From Salinilacustrithrix sp003476595 (GTDB lineage: Bacteria; Actinomycetota; Acidimicrobiia; Acidimicrobiales; Salinilacustritrichaceae), in contig CAXAUZ010000008.1 of assembly GCA_963972525.1 (NCBI GenBank), positions 62,001 to 126,000 of the forward strand: a stretch of DNA of 64,000 nucleotides. Direction: 5' to 3'. How positions within the stretch are numbered: position 1 is the first letter of the stretch; the number at the start of each line of letters is the position of its first letter. The notes under the pieces are model-generated. The model was not told the DNA's origin. It was given only the letters and a program-made list of their open reading frames with translations, and did not search any database. The position numbers and the translations under genes were made by a program. Shown here piece by piece: positions 37,471-47,798 of this stretch.

Positions 37471-37892
37471 CGGCGGCGCGGCGACGGGACCTCGCGGGGT
37501 GGGTGGCCGGCGTCCTCGCCCTCGTCACGACCGCCACCACCTTCCTGGGCTGGGGCCGGTCCGGGCAGCGCACCCGCACGAGCTACGAGCTGGTCGAGGT
37601 CGCCGGCCGGGCCGGTGTCCTCGACGACGACGTGGCGTGGGCCGCGCCGCTGTGGTTCCTCGTGCCCGCGGTCTGCGGGACCGCACTGGTCGTCCTCGCC
37701 GCCCACCGACACGCCATCGCCGGTGCGCTCATGACTACGCTGGGTGCGCTGGTGGGCACGGGTGCGATCCTGGTCGACCGGTCACCACTCGTCGCCGAAC
37801 CGGCGGTCGGGGTGGCCGTCGGGTTGGGTTGGGCCACGGCTCTGAGTGGTGTCGCCGTGCTCGTCACGGCACGGAAGGAGACGGCGGGATGA
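37467..37892 (+). CDS. Small integral membrane protein, unknown
   Basis: 141 residues. Basic N-terminus, helix 1 (GWVAGVLALVTTATTFLGW), an extracytoplasmic loop of about 30 residues, then three further helices. No family recognised. Overlaps both neighbours by four bases, so it is translated together with the flavin protein and the large acidic protein downstream. Confidence 0.65.
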   Translation: MTAARRRDLAGWVAGVLALVTTATTFLGWGRSGQRTRTSYELVEVAGRAGVLDDDVAWAAPLWFLVPAVCGTALVVLAAHRHAIAGALMTTLGALVGTGAILVDRSPLVAEPAVGVAVGLGWATALSGVAVLVTARKETAG

Positions 37893-39634
37893 CCGATCGA
37901 CCCGAGGACCTGGGCATGCCGGGCGGACCCCCCACGGAGCCGCCGCCCCCGCCGCCACCCCCGGCCGGGACGGTCACCCTCGACTCCGAGACGCAGGTCC
38001 GCTCCGGCGGCATCGGTGGCCGCATCGCCGCCGGCGCCGTGGGCCTGGTGCTGCTGATCGGCGGCGTGGCCTTCGCCGCCACCCAGATGGGCAGCGACGA
38101 CGGGGCGGGCGATCCCGAGGCTGCCGTCGCCGAGCTGTTCGACGCCATCGCCGACGAGGACGTCCTCGGCGTGCTCGCCACGCTGGACCCCGGCGAGCGC
38201 GATGCGCTGTCCCAGCCGGTCGAGCGGTTCTTCGGCGAGCTCGAGCGCCTCGCGGTGCTCGACGACTCCTTCGAGCTCAGCGGGGTCGCCGGCATCGACC
38301 TCGGGTTCGAGGACCTGACCTTCCGCACCGAACCCGTGCGCGACGACCTCACCCGCGTCTACCTCACCGGGGGCACGGCGACCTTCGCGGTCGACACCGA
38401 CGAGATCCCCGTCGGCGAGTTCCTCACCGACACCTTCGACCGCTTCGGCATCGAGTACCGCGGCGTCCAGGAGTCCGACTCCGACACCCTCGACCCCGCC
38501 GAGGCCGGCGACACGTTCCTGGTCGCACGCGACACCGGCGACGGATGGCGGGTCAGCCTGGGGTACACCGCGATGGAGGCCGCCCGGGTCGCGCAGGGCG
38601 CGCCCGTGCCCGCCGCCGGCGCCGGGCTCACCGCCATCGGCGCCGACACCCCCGAGGAGGCCGTCGAGGGCTTCCTGCAGGCGGCGGCCGGCATCGACAT
38701 CGAGGGCGTCATCGCCCGGCTCTCCCCCGGCGAGCTGCGCGCCGTGCACGACTACTGGCCGGTGCTGGTCGGTGGCGCCGAGCTGCCGACTGCAGCGGAC
38801 GTCCCCGCCGACATCGAGCTCGTCGACCTGTCGCTGCGGTCCTCCACCGACGGCGATCGGGGCCAGGTCTTCATCGACAGCATCGGCGTCGACGTGACCA
38901 CCGAGGACTTCGTGGGCGGGGCCACCATCGCCGACGGCTGCGTCGAGGTCCGGGGCGACATCCGCGAGGAGCTGGAGGCCGCCGAGCTGGAGCTGCCCGA
39001 CGGCCCGATCTGCGCGGAGGACGTCGACGCCATCCTCGAGGACGCCGCCGGCGACATGGGCAGCGCGAACATCTTCGGGTTCGGTGGGATGGAGGGTCTC
39101 ATGATGGGTGAGGGCGAGACGCCCGAGCTCGGCATCACCGTCGTGCGCATCGACGGCGGCTGGTTCGTCGCCCCCATCGGGACCTGGGCCGACCTCGGGC
39201 TCGCCGTGCTCGAGACCATCGATCGCGAGGACCTCGACGCCATGGTCGACGGCCTCGAGGAGTTCTTCGGCAGCGGCTTCTTCGGTGGCGACATGCTCGG
39301 CGGCGGCTTCGTCCCACCCGGGATGATCGACGAGTTCGACGACGAGGCGTTCGACGACTTCGACGACGAGTTCGGCTTCGGGGAGGCCGAGGTCGAGACC
39401 TTCGAGGAGCCCGGCGACCCGATCGGCGGGAACGCCCTCGACGCCACGCTCACCGACATGGTCGCCGTCTTCACCGGCGATCCGGACGTGGCCGCGTGCA
39501 CGCTCGAGCAGCTCCGGCTCCAGGCGAGCACCGAGCAGCTCTTCGAGCTCGCCGACGCCTACGAGTTCGAGTACGAACCGTCACTCGAGGCCCAGGACGT
39601 CTTGTTCGGAGCCCTCTCCGCCTGCGGCGGCTAG
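37889..39634 (+). CDS. Membrane-anchored acidic protein with duplicated NTF2-like domains
   Basis: 581 residues. Cytosolic Pro-rich N-terminus, one helix (about 52-72), then a very acidic extracytoplasmic part. Two related segments, PEAAVAELFDAIADEDVLGVLATLDPGER (about 83) and PEEAVEGFLQAAAGIDIEGVIARLSPGEL (about 255), mark a tandem duplication resembling NTF2/DUF4878-like domains. A Gly/Phe/Asp-rich section at about 450-515 (FDDEAFDDFDDEF) precedes a C-terminal helical domain. Function unknown; possibly a cell-envelope sensor. Confidence 0.65.
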   Translation: MTDRPEDLGMPGGPPTEPPPPPPPPAGTVTLDSETQVRSGGIGGRIAAGAVGLVLLIGGVAFAATQMGSDDGAGDPEAAVAELFDAIADEDVLGVLATLDPGERDALSQPVERFFGELERLAVLDDSFELSGVAGIDLGFEDLTFRTEPVRDDLTRVYLTGGTATFAVDTDEIPVGEFLTDTFDRFGIEYRGVQESDSDTLDPAEAGDTFLVARDTGDGWRVSLGYTAMEAARVAQGAPVPAAGAGLTAIGADTPEEAVEGFLQAAAGIDIEGVIARLSPGELRAVHDYWPVLVGGAELPTAADVPADIELVDLSLRSSTDGDRGQVFIDSIGVDVTTEDFVGGATIADGCVEVRGDIREELEAAELELPDGPICAEDVDAILEDAAGDMGSANIFGFGGMEGLMMGEGETPELGITVVRIDGGWFVAPIGTWADLGLAVLETIDREDLDAMVDGLEEFFGSGFFGGDMLGGGFVPPGMIDEFDDEAFDDFDDEFGFGEAEVETFEEPGDPIGGNALDATLTDMVAVFTGDPDVAACTLEQLRLQASTEQLFELADAYEFEYEPSLEAQDVLFGALSACGG

Positions 39635-39662
39635 GCCTGGGGGCTCCCGCCACGGGTGGTGC

Positions 39663-39668
39663 CAGACT
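39663..39668 (+). promoter_or_regulatory. -10-like element of a leaderless promoter (argJ)
   Basis: CAGACT, 7 nt before GTG 39676. Confidence 0.45.
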
Positions 39669-39675
39669 CGGCGCC

Positions 39676-40848
39676 GTGCAGCTCCCCGCCGGCTTCCGGA
39701 CCCACATCGCCAACGTCGGGATCAAGGACGACACCACCGACTTCGCCGTCATCGCCGCCGAGCGACCGTGCGCGGCGGCCGCGGTGTTCACCCGCTCGCG
39801 CTTCTCCGGACCGAGCGTCACGCTGTCCCGGGGGCACGCAGCCGACGGGCGCCTCCAAGCCGTGGTGGTCGTGTCCAAGAACGCGAACGTGGCCACCGGG
39901 CCCGACGGCGATGCCGACGCGCTCGAGCTGGTCGAGGGGGTCGCCCACGCCCTCGGCTGCGAACCGACCGACGTGCTCGTCGCCTCCACCGGGGTGATCG
40001 GCCGTCGGTACCCGATGGACCGGATCCGCCAGCACCTGGCGTCGATGCCCGCGCCCCGGTCGACGGATGCCGATGGCGTCGCCGAGGCGATCATGACCAC
40101 CGACACCCACCCGAAGACGGCCCGGGCCACCCTCCCGACCACGACCGGTGGCGAGGCGAGCGTGGTCGGCATCGCCAAGGGGGTCGGCATGATCGAGCCG
40201 GACATGGCCACGATGCTCGCCTTCGTGCTCACCGACGCCGAGGTCGACGCCACCGTGCTCGACCGCACCTTCCGGGCGGTCGTGGAGCGGACGTTCAACG
40301 CCCTGTCCGTGGACACCGACACCTCGACCTCCGACACCGCGGCCGTGCTGGCCAGCGGCGTCACCGGGCCGGTGGACGAGGCCGCGCTGGAAGCCGCCCT
40401 CGACGAGGTCTGCCTCGATCTCACCCGGCAGCTCGCAGCCGACGGCGAGGGCGCCGAGACCCTCGTGGTCGTCACGGTCGACGAGGCCCGCGACCACGCC
40501 CAGGCCAAGCGGGTGGCCAAGGCGATCGTCAACTCCCCGCTCGTGAAGACGGCGGTGCACGGCGCTGACCCCAACTGGGGTCGGATCGCCATGGCGGTGG
40601 GCAAGTGCAGCGACGACACCGACATCGACCAGCGGAACGTGACCATCCGCATCGGCGGTCGGGAGCTCTACCCGAAGCCGGCCAGCGAGGCCGACCTCGA
40701 TGCCCTGGTCGAGCACCTCCGGGGCGACGAGGTCGCCATCCACGTCTCGCTCGGGGTCGCGGCGGGCGGGGACGGCGCCAGCGCCACGGTCTACGGCTGC
40801 GACCTCACCGACGGCTACGTGCGCATCAACGCGGACTACACCACCTGA
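39676..40848 (+). CDS. argJ: Glutamate N-acetyltransferase/amino-acid acetyltransferase (ArgJ)
   Basis: 390 residues. Transfers acetyl from N-acetylornithine to glutamate in arginine synthesis. The autocleavage site is in GMIEPDMATMLAF (Ala-Thr bond; Thr becomes the nucleophile), and the C-terminal half has DPNWGRIAMAVGKC. It starts ANVGIKDDTTDFAVI instead of the commonest GxKxxxxDLALI. The gene stands alone, not in an arg operon, so a paralogue in such an operon is possible. Confidence 0.92.
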   Translation: MQLPAGFRTHIANVGIKDDTTDFAVIAAERPCAAAAVFTRSRFSGPSVTLSRGHAADGRLQAVVVVSKNANVATGPDGDADALELVEGVAHALGCEPTDVLVASTGVIGRRYPMDRIRQHLASMPAPRSTDADGVAEAIMTTDTHPKTARATLPTTTGGEASVVGIAKGVGMIEPDMATMLAFVLTDAEVDATVLDRTFRAVVERTFNALSVDTDTSTSDTAAVLASGVTGPVDEAALEAALDEVCLDLTRQLAADGEGAETLVVVTVDEARDHAQAKRVAKAIVNSPLVKTAVHGADPNWGRIAMAVGKCSDDTDIDQRNVTIRIGGRELYPKPASEADLDALVEHLRGDEVAIHVSLGVAAGGDGASATVYGCDLTDGYVRINADYTT

Positions 40849-40863
40849 CATCTGCCAGGGTGC

Positions 40864-40885
40864 ACGCCACGACCTCGCGTGGCGT
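40864..40885 (+). terminator. Terminator of argJ
   Basis: ACGCCACG and CGTGGCGT, perfect 8-bp stem, 6-nt loop, 15 nt after the stop. Confidence 0.6.
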
Positions 40886-40890
40886 ACATT
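40885..40890 (+). promoter_or_regulatory. -10 element of the acyl-CoA dehydrogenase operon
   Basis: TACATT; leader of about 40 nt to the start codon, which has GGTGGAG upstream. Confidence 0.4.
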
Positions 40891-40938
40891 CGCGGGCGCA
40901 CACAGTGATGGCGGCGGGCCGAACCGGGTGGAGAACCC

Positions 40939-42099
40939 TTGACGAGTCTCTCGATGGAGAAGGTGCTCGATCGAGCGACCGAGGTCGCGCACGAGGTCGC
41001 GGGCCCCGCCGCCGAGGCGGTCGACGCCGAGGCACGCTGGCCGGAGGCGTCCCTGAGCGCCCTGCAGGAGGCCGGCCTCGGCGGCCTCGTCGTCCCCGAG
41101 CGTGACGGCGGGCTCGGCTACGGCCTCGCCGCCCTCGCCCAGGTGTGCGAGATCCTGGGCGCGGCCTGCGCCTCGACGGCGATGTGCTTCGGCATGCACG
41201 GCGTCGGGTCAGCGGTCATCGCCGCCAAGGCCACCGAGGAGCAGCAGGACCGCTACCTCGAGCCCATCGTCGCCGGCCGGCACCTCACCACGCTCACCCT
41301 CAGCGAGCCCGGGACGGGCTCGCACTTCTGGCTCCCCCAGTCCCAGCTGCACCGGACCGACGACGGCTTCGTCGTGTCCGGCACCAAGACGTTCGTGACC
41401 AGCGGCTCCCACGCCGACTCCTACGTCGTCTCCGCCGTCGACGCCGACGCCGCGTCCCCGATCGGCGAGTTCTCCTGCGTCGTCGTCGACGCGACCAACC
41501 CGGGCCTCGAGTGGGGACCGTCCTGGGACGGCCTCGGCATGCGCGGCAACAGCAGCCGCTCCGTGGAGCTGCGCGACGTCCGACTGCCGGAGGCCGCGCT
41601 GCTCGGCGAACCCGGCGACCAGATCTGGTACGTCTTCAACGTCATCGCCCCGTACTTCCTCATGGCCATGTCCGGCAGCTACCTGGGCGTGGCCGCGGGC
41701 GCGTTCGAGGACATGCGCCTCCACGTGACCCAGCGCCGCTACTCCCACGACGGCAGCCGCCTGGCCGAGCAGCCGGTCATCCAGCACCGCGTCGGTGAGC
41801 TCTGGGCCGAGCTCGAGCGCACCCGCCAGCTCGTCCGCCACGCCGCCAGCGGGGCCGACCGGGGCGAACCGTGGGCGCTCCCGGCCCTGGCCTCGGCCAA
41901 GGCCGAGGTGGCCGAGTGCGCCACCAGCGTGGTCAACGGGGCCATGACCCTCGTCGGCGGCATCGGCTACCGCGAGCACGGCAGCCTCGGGCGGCGCATG
42001 CGCGACGCCCGGGCCGCGCACGTGATGGCGCCCACCACGGACCTGCTGCGCCTCTGGACCGGACGCGCCATCCTCGACGAGCACATCCTGGCCGACTGA
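40939..42099 (+). CDS. Acyl-CoA dehydrogenase family protein
   Basis: 386 residues. N-terminal helical domain, beta domain with LTLSEPGTGSHF and SGTKTFVTSGSHAD (FAD/substrate binding), C-terminal helical domain with LVGGIGYREHGSLGRRMRDARAAHVMAP. FAD-dependent alpha,beta-dehydrogenation of an acyl-CoA or an N-acyl intermediate; chain length not inferable. TTG 40939 follows GGTGGAG; ATG five codons later is the alternative. The SpoIIE gene begins 10 nt downstream. Confidence 0.9.
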   Translation: MTSLSMEKVLDRATEVAHEVAGPAAEAVDAEARWPEASLSALQEAGLGGLVVPERDGGLGYGLAALAQVCEILGAACASTAMCFGMHGVGSAVIAAKATEEQQDRYLEPIVAGRHLTTLTLSEPGTGSHFWLPQSQLHRTDDGFVVSGTKTFVTSGSHADSYVVSAVDADAASPIGEFSCVVVDATNPGLEWGPSWDGLGMRGNSSRSVELRDVRLPEAALLGEPGDQIWYVFNVIAPYFLMAMSGSYLGVAAGAFEDMRLHVTQRRYSHDGSRLAEQPVIQHRVGELWAELERTRQLVRHAASGADRGEPWALPALASAKAEVAECATSVVNGAMTLVGGIGYREHGSLGRRMRDARAAHVMAPTTDLLRLWTGRAILDEHILAD

Positions 42100-42109
42100 G
42101 GCCGCCGCC

Positions 42110-43696
42110 GTGACCGACATCGTGGTCGTCGACCTGCCCGACGCCGTCGTGCGCCAGATCGGCGCCCGCACCGGTCGCATCCCACGCCGCGCGCACGCCG
42201 ACGACCTCGGCACCGCCATCGACGACACCACCCTCGTCGTCGTCGGCGCCCCCGACGGCGGGGTCACCCTCGCCCAGGCGGTCCACGACGTCGCCCCGGA
42301 GGTCGCGGTCGTGCTCGTGGCCGGCGACGTCGCCGAGGGCAACGAGGTCCGCGCCACGCTGACGGTGACGCCCGGCATCGGCCGCCACGCCACGTGCGTC
42401 GTGCTCCAGGAGCCCGACACCCTCGACCGGATCGCCGACGAGGTCGAGCGGGCCCAGCTGCGCCTGCAGCACCGTCGCACGCTCGAGCGCGTGCGCGACG
42501 ACATCAGCGCGTTCGAGGGCGCAGCCCCCGAGACCCTGTCGGTCTACCTCGGCCAGCTCTTCGAGCACGCCCCGGTGGGCATCCTGCTCGCCGACCTCGA
42601 CGGCGTCGTGCGGGCGGCCAACCCCTGCAGCGGCGAGGTGCTGGGCTGGAAGCCCCGCCACGCCATCGGCACGTCGCTCACCGACATGTTCAGCGGCGAG
42701 GCCGCCGACGTCGCTTCCGGCCTGCTCCGGGAGAGCGTCGGCTCCGGCGGGCCGAACGAGGCCACCATCACCCGGACCGGTCCCGACGGGACCACCCAGC
42801 ACCTCGAGGTCACGGTGGCTCCGGTCGACCCCGACCACTGGGACCTCGGCGTCTTCGTGCTGCTGCGGGACGAGTCCGAGCGCATCCGGGCGCTGGAGGC
42901 CGCACAGCGCGCCCGCCAAGCCGCCGAGGCCGACGCCGAGCGCTACGCCGAGCTGGCCTGGACGCTGCAGGAGAGCCTGCTGCCCCCGGACCTGCCCGCC
43001 ATCGAGGGCGTCCACCTCGGCACCCGCTACCACCCGGCCGGGGACGGCTCCGAGATCGGCGGCGACTTCTACGACATCTTCCAGGTCGCCGACGACGAGT
43101 GGTTCGCGGTCGTCGGCGACGTCTGCGGCAAGGGCGCCGGCGCGGCCCGCCTGACCGCGCTCAGCCGCTACAGCCTGCGGGCCGCCACCGTCCGGACGAA
43201 GCACCTCGCCACGAACCTCCGGGACCTGAACACGGCGCTGAACCGCCAGTACGACCTCGACCGAGCGCGCGGTCAGCACCGCTTCGCCACCGCCACCGCC
43301 ATCCGCTTCGAGACCGACGGGGACAGCGTGACCGTCCGGTCCGGATCGGGCGGGCACCCACCACCCCTCGTGGTCCGGGCCGACGGGACCGTGGAGGAGG
43401 TCGCGTGTCGCGGGCCGCTCCTCGGCGTCTTCGACGAGGCCACGTTCACCACCGGCGACGCCCGCCTCGCCCCCGGCGACGTGCTCGTGCTCTACACCGA
43501 CGGCGTCACCGAGGCGCGCCGGGGCCGCGAGGAGTACGGCGAGGACCGCCTCCGCGACCTGCTGTCGTCGTGCGCCGGTCAGCGGGCCGACGAGGTCGCC
43601 GGCGCGGTGGAGGAGGCCGTGCTCACGTTCCAGGCAGGCGTGGCCCGCGACGACATCGCCGTGCTCGCCATCGGTCCCAGCGGCCGAGTCAGCTGA
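42110..43696 (+). CDS. PAS-SpoIIE protein phosphatase
   Basis: 528 residues. Residues 1-120 fold like a receiver (VVVDLPDAVV, LVVVGAPDGG, VVLVAGDV) but lack the phosphoacceptor Asp, hence a pseudo-receiver. A PAS domain (about 142-265, LFEHAPVGILLADLDGVVRAANP) and a short coiled coil follow. The PP2C/SpoIIE domain (about 285-525) has GGDFYDIF, VVGDVCGKGAGAA, SGSGGHPPPLVVR and LYTDGVTEAR with the Mg/Mn-binding aspartates. It should dephosphorylate an RsbV-like STAS protein such as that at 25.5 kb. Confidence 0.9.
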   Translation: MTDIVVVDLPDAVVRQIGARTGRIPRRAHADDLGTAIDDTTLVVVGAPDGGVTLAQAVHDVAPEVAVVLVAGDVAEGNEVRATLTVTPGIGRHATCVVLQEPDTLDRIADEVERAQLRLQHRRTLERVRDDISAFEGAAPETLSVYLGQLFEHAPVGILLADLDGVVRAANPCSGEVLGWKPRHAIGTSLTDMFSGEAADVASGLLRESVGSGGPNEATITRTGPDGTTQHLEVTVAPVDPDHWDLGVFVLLRDESERIRALEAAQRARQAAEADAERYAELAWTLQESLLPPDLPAIEGVHLGTRYHPAGDGSEIGGDFYDIFQVADDEWFAVVGDVCGKGAGAARLTALSRYSLRAATVRTKHLATNLRDLNTALNRQYDLDRARGQHRFATATAIRFETDGDSVTVRSGSGGHPPPLVVRADGTVEEVACRGPLLGVFDEATFTTGDARLAPGDVLVLYTDGVTEARRGREEYGEDRLRDLLSSCAGQRADEVAGAVEEAVLTFQAGVARDDIAVLAIGPSGRVS

Positions 43697-44381
43697 CGAT
43701 CATCCAGACCATGGCGAAGTGGCAGGCGGCGGCCGCCACGGTGCAGGCGTGCCAGATCTCGTGGTACCCGAACACGCTGGGCAGCGGGTCCGGTCGCTTG
43801 AAGAGCAGCACGAAGGCACCCACGGCGTAGGCGAAGCCGCCGGTGGCGAGCAGGGCCACCGCGCCGGCGCTGATGTTGGCCACGATGCCGGGGAGCGCGA
43901 GCAGGCCGGCCCCGCCCATGACGCCGTACATCGTGTTGCTCGAGCGCGGGAAGCGGTGGATGCCGAAGGACTTGAGACCGATGCCGAGCGCGGCGGCGGC
44001 CAGCACCCCGACGAGGAAGGCCCGACCGGTGGCCTCGGGCAGGACGAGCACGCAGATGGGGACCCAGGTGCCCGCGATGAGCAGGTAGATCATCGAGTGG
44101 TCGGCCAGCTGCATGCGACGCCGAGCCGTGGCCGACTTGGCCAGGCGGTGGTAGCTGGCCGAGGTGGCGAACACGATCAGCTGGGCGAGCACGTACACCG
44201 CGGCGGCCAGGCGGGCCGTGGGACCGGCGGCGTCGAGGACGAGCAGCACCCCCAGGGGCACGACGGCGAAGGCCCCGACCGCGTGGAGCAGCCCGCGGTA
44301 CTTCGGACGGGGCCACAGGTACGACGGCGTGTCGTACCGGGGCTCGATCCGGAACAGCTCGGCTGCGCTCACCGGGACCAT
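43689..44381 (-). CDS. trhA: Hemolysin III family membrane protein (PAQR-like)
   Basis: 230 residues, seven helices. Conserved metal-site features: SASYHRLAKS, LADHSMIYLLIAGTWVPIC and the C-terminal FGYHEIWHACTVAAAACHF with three histidines. Family members affect membrane homeostasis. ATG 44381 starts with a polar stretch RIEPRYDTPSYLWPRPKYRG before helix 1. Its 3' end overlaps the convergent SpoIIE gene by 8 bp. Confidence 0.9.
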   Translation of the reverse strand: MVPVSAAELFRIEPRYDTPSYLWPRPKYRGLLHAVGAFAVVPLGVLLVLDAAGPTARLAAAVYVLAQLIVFATSASYHRLAKSATARRRMQLADHSMIYLLIAGTWVPICVLVLPEATGRAFLVGVLAAAALGIGLKSFGIHRFPRSSNTMYGVMGGAGLLALPGIVANISAGAVALLATGGFAYAVGAFVLLFKRPDPLPSVFGYHEIWHACTVAAAACHFAMVWMIVS

Positions 44382-44418
44382 CCTCGCGTAGCGGGCCGAC
44401 CACGTCGGAACCGCACGG

Positions 44419-45099
44419 TCAGGGAGCGGCGGCCTCGGACGCGCACCAGTCGAGCACGAAGGGGTACGGGTTGACCGATCCGCCCGCCACCATGACCTCG
44501 AAGTGCAGGTGCGGCGTCCCCCCGGCGTTGCCGGTGGACCCGACCGTGCCGATCGGCGTCCCGGGCTCGACCCAGCCCTCGCGGACGCTGAGCGACTGCA
44601 GGTGCGAGCCGAAGTAGGTGTTGCCGTCGGCACCCTCGAGCCAGAAGCCGAGGCCACCGAGGGACGAGTTCGATGCCCGGATGGTGCCGGCCGCCGGGGC
44701 GTACACCGGCGTGCCGTGGGGCGCCATCATGTCGACGCCCTTGTGCCGCCGGCCCCCGGAGCGGGCGAAGCCCCACGAGTCGATGAACTCCGCGCCCGGC
44801 GCCGGGCACACGTGGGTGGGGGGCGGGGGTGGGGGCGGCGGGGTCGCGGCCGTGATCATGTGGGTGGTGGTGGCGGCCACGAGGTCGACGCCGCTGCCGG
44901 CCAGGCTGCCGACGGGCTCGAACAGCGGTGCCATCGAGGCCACCGCCGGCGCGGCCTCCCCGTCGGTCTGGGCCTGGGCGGGCGGGCCGACCAGGACCAC
45001 GGAGGCGATCACGGCGGCGGCGAGGCCGGCGAGGGCGGCCGTCACCGCGAGCGGACGGCGTCGGACAGCCCGCGCGGGGGCCGAAGGCTGCTGGCGCAT
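44419..45099 (-). CDS. Secreted M23 family metallopeptidase
   Basis: 226 residues. Signal peptide (basic start, hydrophobic helix about 16-37, cleavage after AQA), a linker with a run of eight prolines, then an M23 domain: zinc ligands His and Asp in RHKGVDMMAPHGTPV, and HLHFEV. Peptidoglycan endopeptidase of the cell wall (family-level). It lies 37 nt before the hemolysin III gene on the same strand. Confidence 0.9.
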   Translation of the reverse strand: MRQQPSAPARAVRRRPLAVTAALAGLAAAVIASVVLVGPPAQAQTDGEAAPAVASMAPLFEPVGSLAGSGVDLVAATTTHMITAATPPPPPPPPTHVCPAPGAEFIDSWGFARSGGRRHKGVDMMAPHGTPVYAPAAGTIRASNSSLGGLGFWLEGADGNTYFGSHLQSLSVREGWVEPGTPIGTVGSTGNAGGTPHLHFEVMVAGGSVNPYPFVLDWCASEAAAP

Positions 45100-45118
45100 C
45101 CGGAGATGCTTTCATTAC

Positions 45119-45155
45119 GGAAAGGTGACGGTCAAACCGAGACCGTCACCTCTCC
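45119..45155 (-). terminator. Strong terminator downstream of thiolase
   Basis: 15-bp stem with one G-T pair (core GGTGACGGTC with GACCGTCACC), 7-nt loop, followed on the minus strand by TTTCC. It lies upstream of the peptidase gene, separating the two units. Confidence 0.75.
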
Positions 45156-45159
45156 GTAA

Positions 45160-45175
45160 CCAGAACTCGTTCTGG
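45160..45175. repeat. Small inverted repeat CCAGAA/TTCTGG
   Basis: CCAGAACTCGTTCTGG, 6-bp stem with CTCG loop, between thiolase and its terminator. Shares the GTTCTGG arm of hairpins at 2248, 55047 and 61215. Confidence 0.5.
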
Positions 45176-45206
45176 CCAGACCCCCGCCGGGGAATGACCG
45201 GCCGGC

Positions 45207-46412
<1,206 letters not shown>

Positions 46413-46443
46413 GGGGCCCTCCTCGGCTCGGGAACGGCCGCCG

Positions 46444-46453
46444 ACAGTACCGT
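46444..46453. promoter_or_regulatory. Divergent promoter sharing one TA: thiolase (-) and xseA (+)
   Basis: ACAGTACCGT contains TACTGT (minus, 46444-46449) and TACCGT (plus, 46448-46453), sharing TA at 46448-46449. The xseA start GTG is 7 nt after its -10; thiolase has a 31-nt gap with a Shine-Dalgarno. Confidence 0.6.
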
Positions 46454-46460
46454 CGGAGCC

Positions 46461-47798
46461 GTGGCCGACTCATCCGATGCTGCGCCGGGGACCACGACCT
46501 GGTCCGTCGGCGAGCTGTCCGAGGCGATCGGCGACCGGGTGCGGACCGCCTTCCCGGGCGAGGTCTGGGTGCGGGGCGAGATCCACGACCTCACCCGCGC
46601 CCGGTCCAACCACGTGTACTTCACCCTCCACGATGCCGACGAGGACGTCACCGCCCAGCTGTCGGTGATGCTCTCGTCGACGAACCGGGTGCGCGTCAAC
46701 CGGCTGCTGCTCCGGGGCGGGGACCGGGTCCGGATGACCGACGGCACCGAGGTGCGGATCCGGGGCCGGCTCGACTGGTACGGCCCACGGGGCCAGCTGC
46801 AGCTGCAGATGACCTCGATCGACCCCGCCTTCACGCTCGGCCAGCTCGCCGCCGCCCGCGCCGAGCTGCTCGACCGGCTCCGGGTCGAGGGCCTCGTCGA
46901 TGCCAACTCCCTCGTGCCGCTCGCCCTCGCGCCGCTGCGGATCGGGCTGGTGACGTCGGCCGGGAGCGCGGCGGAGGCAGACGTGCTCGACGAGCTGCAC
47001 CGGTCCGGGTTCGCCTTCGAGATCACCCGCGCCGACGTCCGGGTCCAGGGCCCGGAGGCGCCGGGGGCGGTCGCCGGCGCCATCACCGGCCTGGCCCGCA
47101 CCCGGGTCGACGTGGTGCTGGTGGCGCGCGGCGGCGGGGCCGCCACCGACCTCGCCGCCTTCGACAGCGAGCTGGTGGCCCGGGCGATCGCCGCCGCCGG
47201 GAAGCCGGTCATCACCGGCATCGGCCACGAGGTCGACCGCTCCGTCGCCGATGCGGTCGCCCACACCGCGGCCAAGACCCCCACGGCGGCCGCCCAGCAC
47301 GTCGTCGGCCTGGTGGCCGGCGCGCTGGAGCGGGCCGAGCACGCCTGGCAGCGGGTCGCCGTCCGGGCGACCCAGGTGCTCGACCGGGGCGACGCCCACC
47401 TGGACCGGTCCCGCGGCCGGGCCGCCCTCGCAGCGCGCACCGCGGCCCACCGGGAGCAGGGGCGGATCGACGACGGCGCCATCCGCCTCGCACGGAGCGC
47501 GACCTCGGTGCTCGACGGCGCCGGCCGCCGACTGGACGAGGCCGCCCGCCGGCTCGTCGCCACCTCCCGCCGGCGCGTCGACGACGCCGCCTCCCGCCTG
47601 GACGTGCTGGCGACCCGGGCCGACCTGCTCGACCCCGTGCACGTGCTGTCGCGGGGGTGGTCGATCGCCCGGCGCGACGACCACGGCATCGTCCGCTCCG
47701 TCGACGACGTGGCCGTCGGGGACGCGCTGTCGGTGCGCGTCGGCGACGGCACCCTCCACGTCCGCGTCGAGCGCGTCGACCACGATGGCGGGCCATGA
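46461..47798 (+). CDS. xseA: Exodeoxyribonuclease VII large subunit
   Basis: 445 residues. N-terminal OB fold (WVRGEIHDLTRARSNHVYFTL), catalytic domain with RIGLVTSAGSAAEADVLDEL, ARGGGAATDLAAF, GIGHEVDRSVADAVAHTAAKTPTAA, and a long coiled coil. Degrades single-stranded DNA. Leaderless GTG start. ATGA overlap with xseB. Confidence 0.95.
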   Translation: MADSSDAAPGTTTWSVGELSEAIGDRVRTAFPGEVWVRGEIHDLTRARSNHVYFTLHDADEDVTAQLSVMLSSTNRVRVNRLLLRGGDRVRMTDGTEVRIRGRLDWYGPRGQLQLQMTSIDPAFTLGQLAAARAELLDRLRVEGLVDANSLVPLALAPLRIGLVTSAGSAAEADVLDELHRSGFAFEITRADVRVQGPEAPGAVAGAITGLARTRVDVVLVARGGGAATDLAAFDSELVARAIAAAGKPVITGIGHEVDRSVADAVAHTAAKTPTAAAQHVVGLVAGALERAEHAWQRVAVRATQVLDRGDAHLDRSRGRAALAARTAAHREQGRIDDGAIRLARSATSVLDGAGRRLDEAARRLVATSRRRVDDAASRLDVLATRADLLDPVHVLSRGWSIARRDDHGIVRSVDDVAVGDALSVRVGDGTLHVRVERVDHDGGP

